This document shows, piece after piece, positions 1-7,306 of a stretch of 22,651 nucleotides of DNA (positions are counted from its first letter, which is position 1; each line of letters starts with the position of its first letter). The position numbers and the translations under genes are program-made. This DNA is from an uncultured Muribaculaceae bacterium (GTDB lineage Bacteria; Bacteroidota; Bacteroidia; Bacteroidales; Muribaculaceae), in assembly GCA_934555895.1 (NCBI GenBank), contig CAKTFH010000033.1, positions 1-22,651 on the forward strand, written 5' to 3'. The notes below the pieces were generated by a model, which made no database searches, was not told where the DNA came from, and worked only from the letters and a program-made list of their open reading frames with translations.

Positions 1-72
1 GTAATGAAAAAAGACCGACAGCTTGTCGAAGCCGCCGGCCTTGATATTACGCCCAACTCTGGGATTTTATAG
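1..72 (+). CDS. C-terminal end of an unidentified protein (partial)
   Basis: Frame 1 is open from the window edge and ends at a TAG at 70-72, giving 23 residues that end in DITPNSGIL. The codons are GC-rich (GCC GCC GGC) like the real genes here, and the sequence turns AT-rich straight after the stop, where a promoter for the next gene lies. That pattern suits the end of a plus-strand gene whose body is left of the window. I do not recognise the family from so short a tail, and it could be a chance open frame. Confidence 0.45.
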   Translation, partial: VMKKDRQLVEAAGLDITPNSGIL

Positions 73-81
73 TTTAAACGA

Positions 82-116
82 TTTGATTGACTATACAGCA
101 AAAATAATTACCTTTG
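82..116 (+). promoter_or_regulatory. Bacteroidota-type promoter for the barrel protein gene
   Basis: TACCTTTG at 109-116 fits the Bacteroidota -7 element TAnnTTTG. TTTG at 82-85, or the overlapping ATTG at 86-89, can serve as the -33 element. Transcription would start near 123, giving a leader of about 65 nt before the ATG at 188. Confidence 0.6.
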
Positions 117-187
117 CCACAAAAATATTCCGCTCATAATTTTTTAGGTTGCAATCCACCCGCATTCTCAGAAGACATTATCACACA

Positions 188-1213
188 ATGGGAAATTTCA
201 AATTCCATAATCTAATCATAGCAGCTTTATTGGCAATTGTGCCGGCAAGCGCACAGACAGTAAGTGTCACCACGGTGACTTTCAATAATGTAAGGGAGGT
301 CGCTGAGCTGCCCCGGCAATCATTCTTTCACCGCTACGGAGTGTTCGACAAGCTCGAGCTCGGCATGACTCTCGGCACTACAGGCATAGGCTTGGAACTC
401 GCTTCACCGGTCACCCGGTGGGCCAAGGTGAGGGCCGGTGTGGCTTATACGCCCTCGTTTGATGTGCCGATGCATTTCGGCATAACCACCTACACCGACG
501 GAAAGGTGCACAGCGGCAATTTCGGAAAAATCCAGGAGCTGATGCGCAGCATATCGGGATATGAGATGGATGAGACAATCGACATCAACGGCACCCCGAA
601 GATGCTTAACTTCAGCTTTCTGGTGGATGTATATCCGTTTCAGAACAACCGTCACTGGCACTTTACGGCAGGCTTTTATGCCGGACCGCGGCGCGTGGCC
701 AAGGCGATAAACACCATGCAGGAGATGCCGAGCCTGCTGGCCATAGGCATGTATAACCGCCTCTACGACTATACTATGGCCGACGGCTTCATTGATAATC
801 CTATCTACAACGATATCTATCTCGATCCCGAGCAGGCCGATATGCTCAAGGAGAAACTTGAGGAGTACGGCCGCATCGGTATACATCTCGGCGACTTCAA
901 AGACGGCCGCCCCTACTATATGGAGCCCGATAAAGACGGCACGGTGAAAGCCAAAGCGTTGGTCAACTCATTCAGATATTATGTCGGGGCAGGCTATGGA
1001 GGCGCAATGAGCGACGACAAGCGCTGGAACATCTCGGTGGACGCCGGCGCGATGTTCTGGGGTGGAAGTCCCAAGGTAATCGACCACTCGGGCATCGACC
1101 TTATCCACGACCTTGATAATGTGCGCGGAAAGGTGGGCGACTATCTTAAAATCATGGAGGCTCTGAAAGTATATCCGGTTCTTAATCTGAAGATATCGTA
1201 CACGTTCTTCTGA
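188..1213 (+). CDS. Secreted outer-membrane beta-barrel-like protein
   Basis: The protein has 341 residues and probably sits in the outer membrane; its function is unknown. I chose the ATG at 188 over an in-frame TTG at 149 because a clean signal peptide starts there: a short polar start, a hydrophobic core (LIIAALLAIVPA) and a SAQ cleavage site near residue 23. The mature part has alternating hydrophobic and aromatic stretches typical of barrel strands (residues about 55-90, 135-170, 260-300) and ends in SYTFF, the terminal aromatic residue expected for outer-membrane barrels. A mostly helical charged segment at about residues 175-250 interrupts the strands and may be a long loop or plug. 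A promoter lies just upstream. The next two genes on the same strand also encode exported proteins, so a shared envelope role is plausible. No family name is assigned. Confidence 0.8.
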   Translation: MGNFKFHNLIIAALLAIVPASAQTVSVTTVTFNNVREVAELPRQSFFHRYGVFDKLELGMTLGTTGIGLELASPVTRWAKVRAGVAYTPSFDVPMHFGITTYTDGKVHSGNFGKIQELMRSISGYEMDETIDINGTPKMLNFSFLVDVYPFQNNRHWHFTAGFYAGPRRVAKAINTMQEMPSLLAIGMYNRLYDYTMADGFIDNPIYNDIYLDPEQADMLKEKLEEYGRIGIHLGDFKDGRPYYMEPDKDGTVKAKALVNSFRYYVGAGYGGAMSDDKRWNISVDAGAMFWGGSPKVIDHSGIDLIHDLDNVRGKVGDYLKIMEALKVYPVLNLKISYTFF

Positions 1214-1241
1214 TATCCCAGCTACTGTAGGACAAGTGCTG

Positions 1242-1265
1242 CCGGCTACTGCTATCGGCCGCCGG
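1242..1265 (+). terminator. Possible weak terminator hairpin
   Basis: CCGGC at 1242-1246 pairs with GCCGG at 1261-1265 around a 14-nt loop, 28 nt after the stop of the barrel gene. The stem is short and no T-run follows directly, so this may be chance. Confidence 0.25.
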
Positions 1266-1319
1266 TTGAGATTTGTCGTATTTTAACGTTGCAGCAGCCT
1301 CATAGTCGGAATGTTTTAT

Positions 1320-1327
1320 TATCTTTG
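1320..1327 (+). promoter_or_regulatory. -7 promoter element for the small secreted protein
   Basis: TATCTTTG at 1320-1327 matches TAnnTTTG and lies 41 nt before the ATG at 1369. No -33 TTTG at normal spacing is clear; TTGC at 1289-1292 is too far. Transcription would start near 1334. Confidence 0.5.
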
Positions 1328-1368
1328 CTGCTGATAAACCGATTTTTTATTGATTCATACGAGTATAT

Positions 1369-1932
1369 ATGAAAAAACTTCTTGCAATGGCGACTCTGGC
1401 TCTGTGCACCCTGTCGGGCTTTGCCCAGACTGAGAAAACCATGTGTGTGCAGAAAACCGACGGCACATATGCCCTCACGAGAGTCGCCGAGCTTTCAAAA
1501 ATCTCTTTCCTGAGCATTGACGACCCCGGCAAAGGTCTAATCGTGAGCACATCGGTGGCCGAGCCTGTAGGGGTGTTTTTCGAGGACAGCCCCGAGGTGA
1601 CCGTTTCGGCAGGCAAACTGATAGTGGCATCGAAATCGGCCGCATCGCCGGTTGAAATAGAAATCGACAACATTACTGAAATCACGTTCGGCACTCCGGC
1701 ATCAGTGTCAGCTCCCGGTCAGGATGCAGGCATCGAGTGCGTGCTGCAGCCCGGAGCTGCTCTCTTCAGAGGCATTCCCGAAGGCACTGCAGCCGAGATA
1801 TTCGGTGTGGACGGTCGCATTGTGCCAGCACCAGCGGTTACCGGTGGGGAGTTGCGACTTGACAGCGACAGCCTCGGGAAGGGCATTTTCATCGTGCGCA
1901 TAGGCACATTCACAACTAAAGTGACACTCTGA
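1369..1932 (+). CDS. Small secreted protein with Type IX-like C-terminal sorting tail
   Basis: The protein has 187 residues. It starts with a signal peptide (MKKLLAMATLALC, probable cut after GFAQ, residue 20). Residues 22-48 carry a pattern (K-T-M-x-V-Q-x-x-D-G ... ISF) that reappears near the N-terminus of the next gene product, and a related strand pattern recurs at residues 83-107 ending in ITEITFG. The C-terminus (about 132-187) has the layout of Type IX secretion type A sorting domains: a strand with FGVDGR, then LGKGIFIVRIG and a final TTKVTL. This suggests export through the outer membrane or surface attachment, inferred from motif shape. It has its own -7 element, and 62 nt separate it from the GxGYxYP gene with no clear promoter or terminator between, so the two are probably co-transcribed. 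No enzymatic motif is seen. Confidence 0.75.
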   Translation: MKKLLAMATLALCTLSGFAQTEKTMCVQKTDGTYALTRVAELSKISFLSIDDPGKGLIVSTSVAEPVGVFFEDSPEVTVSAGKLIVASKSAASPVEIEIDNITEITFGTPASVSAPGQDAGIECVLQPGAALFRGIPEGTAAEIFGVDGRIVPAPAVTGGELRLDSDSLGKGIFIVRIGTFTTKVTL

Positions 1933-1994
1933 CAGTAGATTGCCGGAGATGCCATCCATTACATCACAACAAATCAACCAAGACTCTTAAGGAC

Positions 1995-4139
1995 ATGAGA
2001 AATATATTAGTGCTTGTGGCTGCCGCTATGGGAATAATGGGCCTTAGCGCCCAGCAGACCACTATGCTCGTGCACACCACTGACGGCGACATCATCCTCA
2101 ACGATGTAGCTGATGTGGAGAAAATTACTTTTGCCGATGCCGAATACAATCTGAACGCCGACAATGACCGCATACTGGAATGCAATGAACTGAACTGGCC
2201 TGAGAACCGCCTTCTGCCCCTCTTCCAGACTCCGGTGAAGGTGGTAAATGCACTCGACCTGAACGCCGCCAAGCTCAACGACCAGGAGCGTGTGATGTTC
2301 TGCACATTGCAGGGTATCGTGAACCGCACCCGTCCGCGCATACTTCTGTACAATCACAATGAAGAGCCTCGCGCCACATGGCCCAATGCCCATGGGTTGC
2401 GCACCCGTACAATCAACGCCACCAAGCCTTATCAGCTTGTGGAACGCTTTAAGAATGAGGTGAATGGCCTTGTGCTCTATAGCACCGAAAACAGTGAGCA
2501 TTATGCCAATCTGGCTGCAACAGCCGCCGGTCTGGGAAGGCTGCTGCCTGTAACCGCCGAAATCCGGCAGAAGCTTATCGACAATGGAATGGATTTTCCC
2601 GTGGTGGAAGACCTCACCGGTCTCACGATGACCACTCCGCAGGATATTTACAATTATCTGTATGACAACTACTGGGATAAGTGCAATCATCGCCTGCTGG
2701 TGAGCATCAGACCCGGCATCCCTTATGTGCACGATATAGCAGCTGCAGCAGGTTCGGCAGCGGTGTGGCTTGACCCACGCAAGCGCGTGGAGAGAATCGT
2801 GCTCGACAAGATGCTCAGAGACATGACTCCGGGCCGCGACATAGTGCTCGGATGGTATCCTGAGGAACGTTCAGGTGTGGGAGAGGCCACAAAATATGGT
2901 CTCTCGACCGTGCCCGCCGATTTTTTCGAAAACGGAACATTATATGCCGGTGTAAATGTGCCTGTCAATATCCCCCCGGTGCCTAAAAGACCGAAACTTG
3001 AAAACAAAGTTTATGCTACGGTATATATAAGCGACGGCGACAACATACAGTACTGCCAGCACGCCATGGCCAAGATTTTCGAGCAGGGCGGCAGGGGTAA
3101 GATGCCGATGAACTGGACCGTCAGCCCTTCTCTGGTTGACTTCGCTCCGCAGATGCTCAACTATTATTACGGAAAAGCTACAGTCAACGACTGCTTCGCC
3201 TGCGGTCCGTCAGGCTTGGGATATTCCATGCCCTATGACGGCCACAACAAGCGCTGGAACACCACCAAGAGTGAAGACTATGTGCCTTATGCACGCCTCA
3301 GCCAGCGCTATCTGGAAAAAGCCGGCCTGAGGGTGGTGACCGTGTGGGACGAGGTGAACGACGCACAGCGCCAGGCCTACGCCGATGAGTGCGGTTATCT
3401 CTACGGACTCACCATACAGGACTGGGAGCGCCAGACCGGCCGGCTCAAGACCGCCGTACAGGCAGAACGCCTGCCCTTTATACCGAACTATCCCTGCTAT
3501 GCCAACGGCCCCGATGTAATCACCGATTTCTTCAACCGCGACATAAAGAATTTCAAAGGCTCGGAGCCTATGTTCGTGTCGGGCCAGTGCACCGTGTGGG
3601 AGGCCGGTCCCGACAAGCTTGTGGCGCTCACAAGCAAGCTCAACGCCCTTTCGCCCGGCAATGTGGAGATAGTGCGCGCCGATCATTTCTTTAACCTCTA
3701 CAACGAAGCGCACCATCTGCCGTTCGACCTCACAATGATGGAGAGCATGAAGGTGACATCGTCGCTCTCGACTACCGATGCTGCGCTCGCCGCCGATGGC
3801 TCGCCCTCGGAACCCAATATGTGGGTGTCGTCGGAAACCAACGGTACAGGCTGGGTACAATGCGATTTCGGTGAGCCTTACCTCATAAGCCGTTTCGTGG
3901 TGCGCCATGCTCAGGCTGCCGGGCTCGGCCGTGAGCTCAACACCCGCGACTTCACGGTGGAGACAAGTGTCGACGGTAACACATGGACCGCCGTCGGTAG
4001 CTACAGCGCTAATACAGAGGCTGTGACTGATGCCTCGATTGAGCCTGTGGAGGCCCGCTATGTGAGAGTGTCGGTGACCGATGCCGGTGCCGACGGCATA
4101 GCCCGTATCGGCGACATCGAGGTGTACGGCTCGCACTGA
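1995..4139 (+). CDS. GxGYxYP-family putative glycoside hydrolase with discoidin domain
   Basis: The protein has 714 residues. The signal peptide is residues 1-19 (MRNILVLVAAAMGIM, LSAQ). Residues 22-48 carry the DG...ITF motif shared with the preceding gene. From about 75 to 570 it resembles GxGYxYP proteins, a Bacteroidota-rich family predicted but not shown to be glycoside hydrolases: LQGIVNRTRP at 105-114, ISDGDN at 345-350 and GLGYSMP at 407-413, the family signature with M in place of the second aromatic residue. Residues about 583-713 form an F5/8 type C (discoidin) domain: WVQCDFG at 620-626, TVETSVDGNTW at 654-664 and RYVRV at 688-692. Such domains often bind carbohydrate. A likely role is glycan binding or cleavage outside the cell or in the periplasm. 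The start is supported by AAGGA two bases upstream. No SusC/SusD pair is in view, so this is not a classical utilisation locus. Confidence 0.85.
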   Translation: MRNILVLVAAAMGIMGLSAQQTTMLVHTTDGDIILNDVADVEKITFADAEYNLNADNDRILECNELNWPENRLLPLFQTPVKVVNALDLNAAKLNDQERVMFCTLQGIVNRTRPRILLYNHNEEPRATWPNAHGLRTRTINATKPYQLVERFKNEVNGLVLYSTENSEHYANLAATAAGLGRLLPVTAEIRQKLIDNGMDFPVVEDLTGLTMTTPQDIYNYLYDNYWDKCNHRLLVSIRPGIPYVHDIAAAAGSAAVWLDPRKRVERIVLDKMLRDMTPGRDIVLGWYPEERSGVGEATKYGLSTVPADFFENGTLYAGVNVPVNIPPVPKRPKLENKVYATVYISDGDNIQYCQHAMAKIFEQGGRGKMPMNWTVSPSLVDFAPQMLNYYYGKATVNDCFACGPSGLGYSMPYDGHNKRWNTTKSEDYVPYARLSQRYLEKAGLRVVTVWDEVNDAQRQAYADECGYLYGLTIQDWERQTGRLKTAVQAERLPFIPNYPCYANGPDVITDFFNRDIKNFKGSEPMFVSGQCTVWEAGPDKLVALTSKLNALSPGNVEIVRADHFFNLYNEAHHLPFDLTMMESMKVTSSLSTTDAALAADGSPSEPNMWVSSETNGTGWVQCDFGEPYLISRFVVRHAQAAGLGRELNTRDFTVETSVDGNTWTAVGSYSANTEAVTDASIEPVEARYVRVSVTDAGADGIARIGDIEVYGSH

Positions 4140-4153
4140 TACTGCATCGTCTG

Positions 4154-4185
4154 TTTCCATATTTCGACTAAAATGCGTAACTTCG
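4154..4185 (+). promoter_or_regulatory. Promoter for prfB
   Basis: TTTC at 4154-4157 and TAACTTCG at 4178-4185 are 20 nt apart. The -7 element matches TAnnTTTG except for one T to C change. It lies 43 nt upstream of the prfB ATG. Confidence 0.5.
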
Positions 4186-4228
4186 CGGCCGAAAACAGTT
4201 TTATGCCCTCAATAAGCAACCCCGATAT

Positions 4229-5344
4229 ATGATAACCCAGGAACAGCTGAAGGAAACCATCGAGCGCCGTGATGCGCTGAAACGCTATCTCGATGTGGAT
4301 AATAAAAAGATTCAAATCGAAGAAGAGGAGCTGCGCACTCATGTGCCCGACTTTTGGGAGCACCCCAAAGAAGCCCAGGCGCAGATGAAAAAAATCAAGG
4401 ACCTTCAGGCCTGGGTCAACGGCTATCAGGAAGTTGCCACTGCTGTAGACGAACTTGTGAACGGCTGGGACTTCTATAAAGAGGAGCTTGTGAGTGAGGA
4501 GGAGCTTGATGCCATGTATGCCGATGCAATCTCAAAAATCGAGGCTCTTGAGCTACGCAACATGCTGCGCCGCGAGGAAGACCACATGGGAGTAGTGCTG
4601 AAAATCAACTCTGGCGCAGGTGGTACCGAAAGTCAGGACTGGGCCCAGATGCTGATGCGCATGTATTTGCGTTACTGCGAGAAACACGGCTACAAAACTT
4701 CGGTGGCCAACCTTCTCGAGGGTGATGAGGCCGGTATAAAGTCATGCACCATCAATGTGGAAGGGGATTTTGCCTATGGCTACCTAAAGAGCGAGAACGG
4801 CGTGCACCGTCTGGTGCGTGTGTCGCCCTACAACGCCCAGGGCAAGCGCATGACCTCGTTCGCATCGGTGTTCGTCACACCGCTTGTCGACGACACCATC
4901 GAGGTGAAGGTGGAGCCCGCCCTCATGTCGTGGGATACCTTCCGAAGTGGTGGTGCAGGCGGCCAGAATGTGAACAAGGTGGAATCGGGTGTGCGTCTGC
5001 GCTACCAGTATACCGATCCATATACCGGTGAGAAAGAGGAAATCCTCATTGAGAACACAGAAACCCGCGACCAGCCCAAGAACCGTGAGAACGCTCTGCG
5101 CCATCTACGCTCGATACTCTACGAAAAGGAGATGAATCACCGCCTGGAGGAGCAGGCCAAGGTGGAGGCCGGAAAAATGAAAATAGAATGGGGCTCGCAG
5201 ATAAGGAGCTACGTGTTCGACGACCGCCGCGTGAAAGACCATCGTACCGGTTTTCAGACATCGGATGTGAACGCCGTGATGGACGGTGACATCGATGGTT
5301 TCATAAAAGCATATCTCATGGAGTTCGCCGGCGAGGAAAAGTAA
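4229..5344 (+). CDS. prfB: Peptide chain release factor 2
   Basis: RF2 recognises UGA and UAA stop codons in the ribosomal A site and triggers peptide release. The protein has 371 residues, close to the usual 365. The N-terminal helical domain covers about 1-110. The peptide-release motif GGQ is at 244-246 within RSGGAGGQNVNK. The stop-codon recognition tripeptide position reads SPY (199-201), where E. coli RF2 has SPF. In many bacteria prfB carries an in-frame UGA near codon 26 that needs a +1 frameshift. Here the matching place reads TAT CTC GAT (4286-4294) and the frame is continuous, so that autoregulation is absent. The gene has its own promoter and is followed by a strong hairpin, so it is probably monocistronic. 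The family assignment is secure. Confidence 0.97.
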   Translation: MITQEQLKETIERRDALKRYLDVDNKKIQIEEEELRTHVPDFWEHPKEAQAQMKKIKDLQAWVNGYQEVATAVDELVNGWDFYKEELVSEEELDAMYADAISKIEALELRNMLRREEDHMGVVLKINSGAGGTESQDWAQMLMRMYLRYCEKHGYKTSVANLLEGDEAGIKSCTINVEGDFAYGYLKSENGVHRLVRVSPYNAQGKRMTSFASVFVTPLVDDTIEVKVEPALMSWDTFRSGGAGGQNVNKVESGVRLRYQYTDPYTGEKEEILIENTETRDQPKNRENALRHLRSILYEKEMNHRLEEQAKVEAGKMKIEWGSQIRSYVFDDRRVKDHRTGFQTSDVNAVMDGDIDGFIKAYLMEFAGEEK

Positions 5345-5403
5345 TTCACGCCACTGAACCGTAAAAGTAAACATCCTCTAAACCTCTAAACGATGTAAAG
5401 GAT

Positions 5404-5438
5404 TCGCCGCCGGGCTCCTCAACGGGGCCCGGCGGCGA
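5404..5438 (+). terminator. GC-rich hairpin after prfB
   Basis: A 14-bp stem (5405-5418 with 5424-5437, one G-T pair, extended by T5404-A5438) encloses a five-base loop, TCAAC. It starts 60 nt after the prfB stop. No T-run follows, but the stem strength and place suit a terminator or 3'-end stabiliser. Confidence 0.65.
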
Positions 5439-5706
5439 TGTAGTGTGAAAAATGTGGGTATGGCGGCAAAAGGTTTAAATTATAGTGTTTTGAAGCTGTA
5501 AGATGTGCCGCGTGTACCTCGTATGTATTATTGCTTTATTATCTTTTACATAATATCAGACAGCAGATGTAGAGAAAGGTTTAATCTGATGCGAGTTTTT
5601 CTACAAATTTTGTTGAAAAAAACGTGTGGGCCGATATTTCTGCCGTCAGAAGGCCGTAGAAGTTGTCTTATCAGTGATTTTTATAATATTTCATGTAAAT
5701 CTGGTA

Positions 5707-5737
5707 TTGCAGGAAAGACGGTGAAGTGCTAAATTTG
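5707..5737 (+). promoter_or_regulatory. Promoter of the NapGH-like / aldo-keto reductase operon
   Basis: TTGC at 5707-5710 and TAAATTTG at 5730-5737 are 19 nt apart and fit the -33/-7 pattern of Bacteroidota sigma factors. Transcription would start near 5744. An upstream in-frame ATG at 5726 therefore lies inside the promoter, which selects the ATG at 5795 as the true start and leaves a leader of about 50 nt. Confidence 0.7.
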
Positions 5738-5794
5738 TGGCGGAAGGGTGATGGACTGCTTACCAATCATATCTATTACATATCTAATATTAAG

Positions 5795-7303
5795 ATGTTA
5801 AGAAAAATTCGCGTGACGCTGGCAGTGCTTTTCTGGCTGGCTGTCACACTGCTTTTCCTCGACTTTACAGGTGTGGCTCATGCATGGCTGGGATGGACAG
5901 CCAAAATACAGTTTCTGCCCGCCGTGCTTGCCCTCAATGTGGGTGTGGTAATCGGCCTGGTGGCTCTCACGCTGGTTTTCGGGCGTGTGTATTGTTCTGT
6001 AATCTGCCCACTCGGGGTGATGCAGGATTTCTTCGGATGGATGGGCAAGAAATCGAAGAAAAATCGTTACACCTATTCTCCGGCTAAGAACATTCTGCGC
6101 TACAGCGTGCTCGCCCTGTTTGTGGTGGCGCTTGTGGCCGGCGTGGGTTCGTTTGTGGCTCTGCTCGCCCCCTATAGCTCCTACGGCCGCATAGCCCAGA
6201 ACCTTCTGGCGCCGCTTTGGGACTGGGGCAACAACCTCTTGGCTTATTTCGCCGAACGTTCCGACAGCTATGCATTCTACACTGTGGATGTGTGGCTCCG
6301 CTCGGTGGCAACCCTCTGCGTGGCAGTCGCAACTCTTGTTGTGCTTGCGGTGCTCGCATGGCGCAACGGACGCACATATTGCAACACCATATGTCCGGTG
6401 GGAACAATACTCGGCTTTCTGAGCCGCTTTGCATTGCTTCGTCCGGTAATCGATACGAGCAAGTGTGTGAACTGTGGTCTGTGCGCCCGCAACTGCAAGG
6501 CATCGTGTATCAATATGGCCGAGCATACTGTGGATATGAGCCGCTGCGTGGCCTGCATGGACTGTCTGGAGAAATGCCATACACATGCCATCAGCTACAC
6601 ATGGCGCCGTAGCCCGGTCAAGGCCTCCCTGGAGGGTACCAAGCCCGCAGGCCCGCAGGCCAAGAGCGGTGCCGACGACTCGCGCCGTCGCTTCCTTGGC
6701 GCTACTATCGCTGTGGCTACAGCCTCGGCCATAAGTGCCCAGGATAAAATCGTGGATGGCGGCCTCGCCCCCGTGCTCGAGAAGAAGAAACCTGTGAGCC
6801 GTGCGCGAATAGTGCCGCCGGGTGCACAGAGCCTCAAAAATTTCTATCAGCACTGCACCGCCTGCCAGCTCTGTGTGGCGGCGTGCCCCAACAAGGTGCT
6901 GAGGCCCACCGGTTCGCTGATGACGCTGATGCAGCCTGAGTCATCGTATGAGCGCGGCTATTGCCGCCCTGAGTGCAATATCTGTTCGCAGGTGTGTCCC
7001 TCCGGCGCTATAAAGCCTATAAGCGTGGAGGAAAAATCGTCGATTCAGATAGGCCATGCGGTGTGGGTGAAGTCCAACTGTATTCCGCTTACGGATGGTG
7101 TGGAGTGTGGCAACTGTGCCCGTCACTGTCCTTCGGGTGCCATACAGATGGTGCCTTCAGATGCAGACAATCCCGAGTCGGTGAAAATACCGGTGGTGAA
7201 CACCGCACGCTGTATAGGTTGCGGCGCCTGCGAGAACCTTTGCCCGGCGCGCCCCTTCAGCGCCATCTATGTGGAGGGAAACGAACAGCACAAAACAATT
7301 TGA
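5795..7303 (+). CDS. Membrane polyferredoxin resembling a NapH-NapG fusion
   Basis: The protein has 502 residues. An ATG 23 codons upstream is rejected because the promoter overlaps it. The N-terminal part resembles NapH: four predicted membrane segments (about 8-30, 40-63, 101-126, 168-190) with YCxxICPxG motifs after the second (C67, C71) and fourth (C196, C200), then two ferredoxin-type clusters (C224/227/230/234 and C251/254/257/261) expected on the cytoplasmic side. At 296-302 comes SRRRFLG, a near-consensus twin-arginine motif, followed by a short hydrophobic run ending in ASAISAQ. The rest resembles NapG, a Tat-exported ferredoxin: cysteine groups at 354/357/360/364, 390/394/397/401, 429/438/441/445 and 473/476/479/483, suggesting up to four [4Fe-4S] clusters. 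The likely role is carrying electrons between the quinone pool and a periplasmic partner. No nap reductase is in view. The aldo/keto reductase gene starts 3 nt after its stop. The family assignment is good; the electron path is inferred. Confidence 0.85.
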   Translation: MLRKIRVTLAVLFWLAVTLLFLDFTGVAHAWLGWTAKIQFLPAVLALNVGVVIGLVALTLVFGRVYCSVICPLGVMQDFFGWMGKKSKKNRYTYSPAKNILRYSVLALFVVALVAGVGSFVALLAPYSSYGRIAQNLLAPLWDWGNNLLAYFAERSDSYAFYTVDVWLRSVATLCVAVATLVVLAVLAWRNGRTYCNTICPVGTILGFLSRFALLRPVIDTSKCVNCGLCARNCKASCINMAEHTVDMSRCVACMDCLEKCHTHAISYTWRRSPVKASLEGTKPAGPQAKSGADDSRRRFLGATIAVATASAISAQDKIVDGGLAPVLEKKKPVSRARIVPPGAQSLKNFYQHCTACQLCVAACPNKVLRPTGSLMTLMQPESSYERGYCRPECNICSQVCPSGAIKPISVEEKSSIQIGHAVWVKSNCIPLTDGVECGNCARHCPSGAIQMVPSDADNPESVKIPVVNTARCIGCGACENLCPARPFSAIYVEGNEQHKTI

Positions 7304-7306
7304 CCC

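Larger units (their letters stand above)
5345..5794. other. 450-base gene-free stretch between prfB and the iron-sulfur operon
   Basis: This stretch holds the prfB hairpin (5404-5438) and the promoter of the next operon (5707-5737). Between them lies AT-rich DNA with a weak A/T inverted repeat (5596-5604 with 5612-5620, one mismatch). The 75-codon open frame at 5505-5732 lacks the codon pattern of the real genes and overlaps the promoter, so I do not call it. I see no RNA gene. Confidence 0.6.

Noticed and set aside
5596..5620. A/T-rich inverted repeat in the gap before the iron-sulfur operon
   Set aside because: Only 9 bp with a mismatch and almost all A and T; expected by chance in such DNA.
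5505..5732. A 75-codon open frame between prfB and the iron-sulfur operon
   Set aside because: It has AT-rich codons unlike neighbours and no recognisable sequence, and it overlaps the operon promoter.
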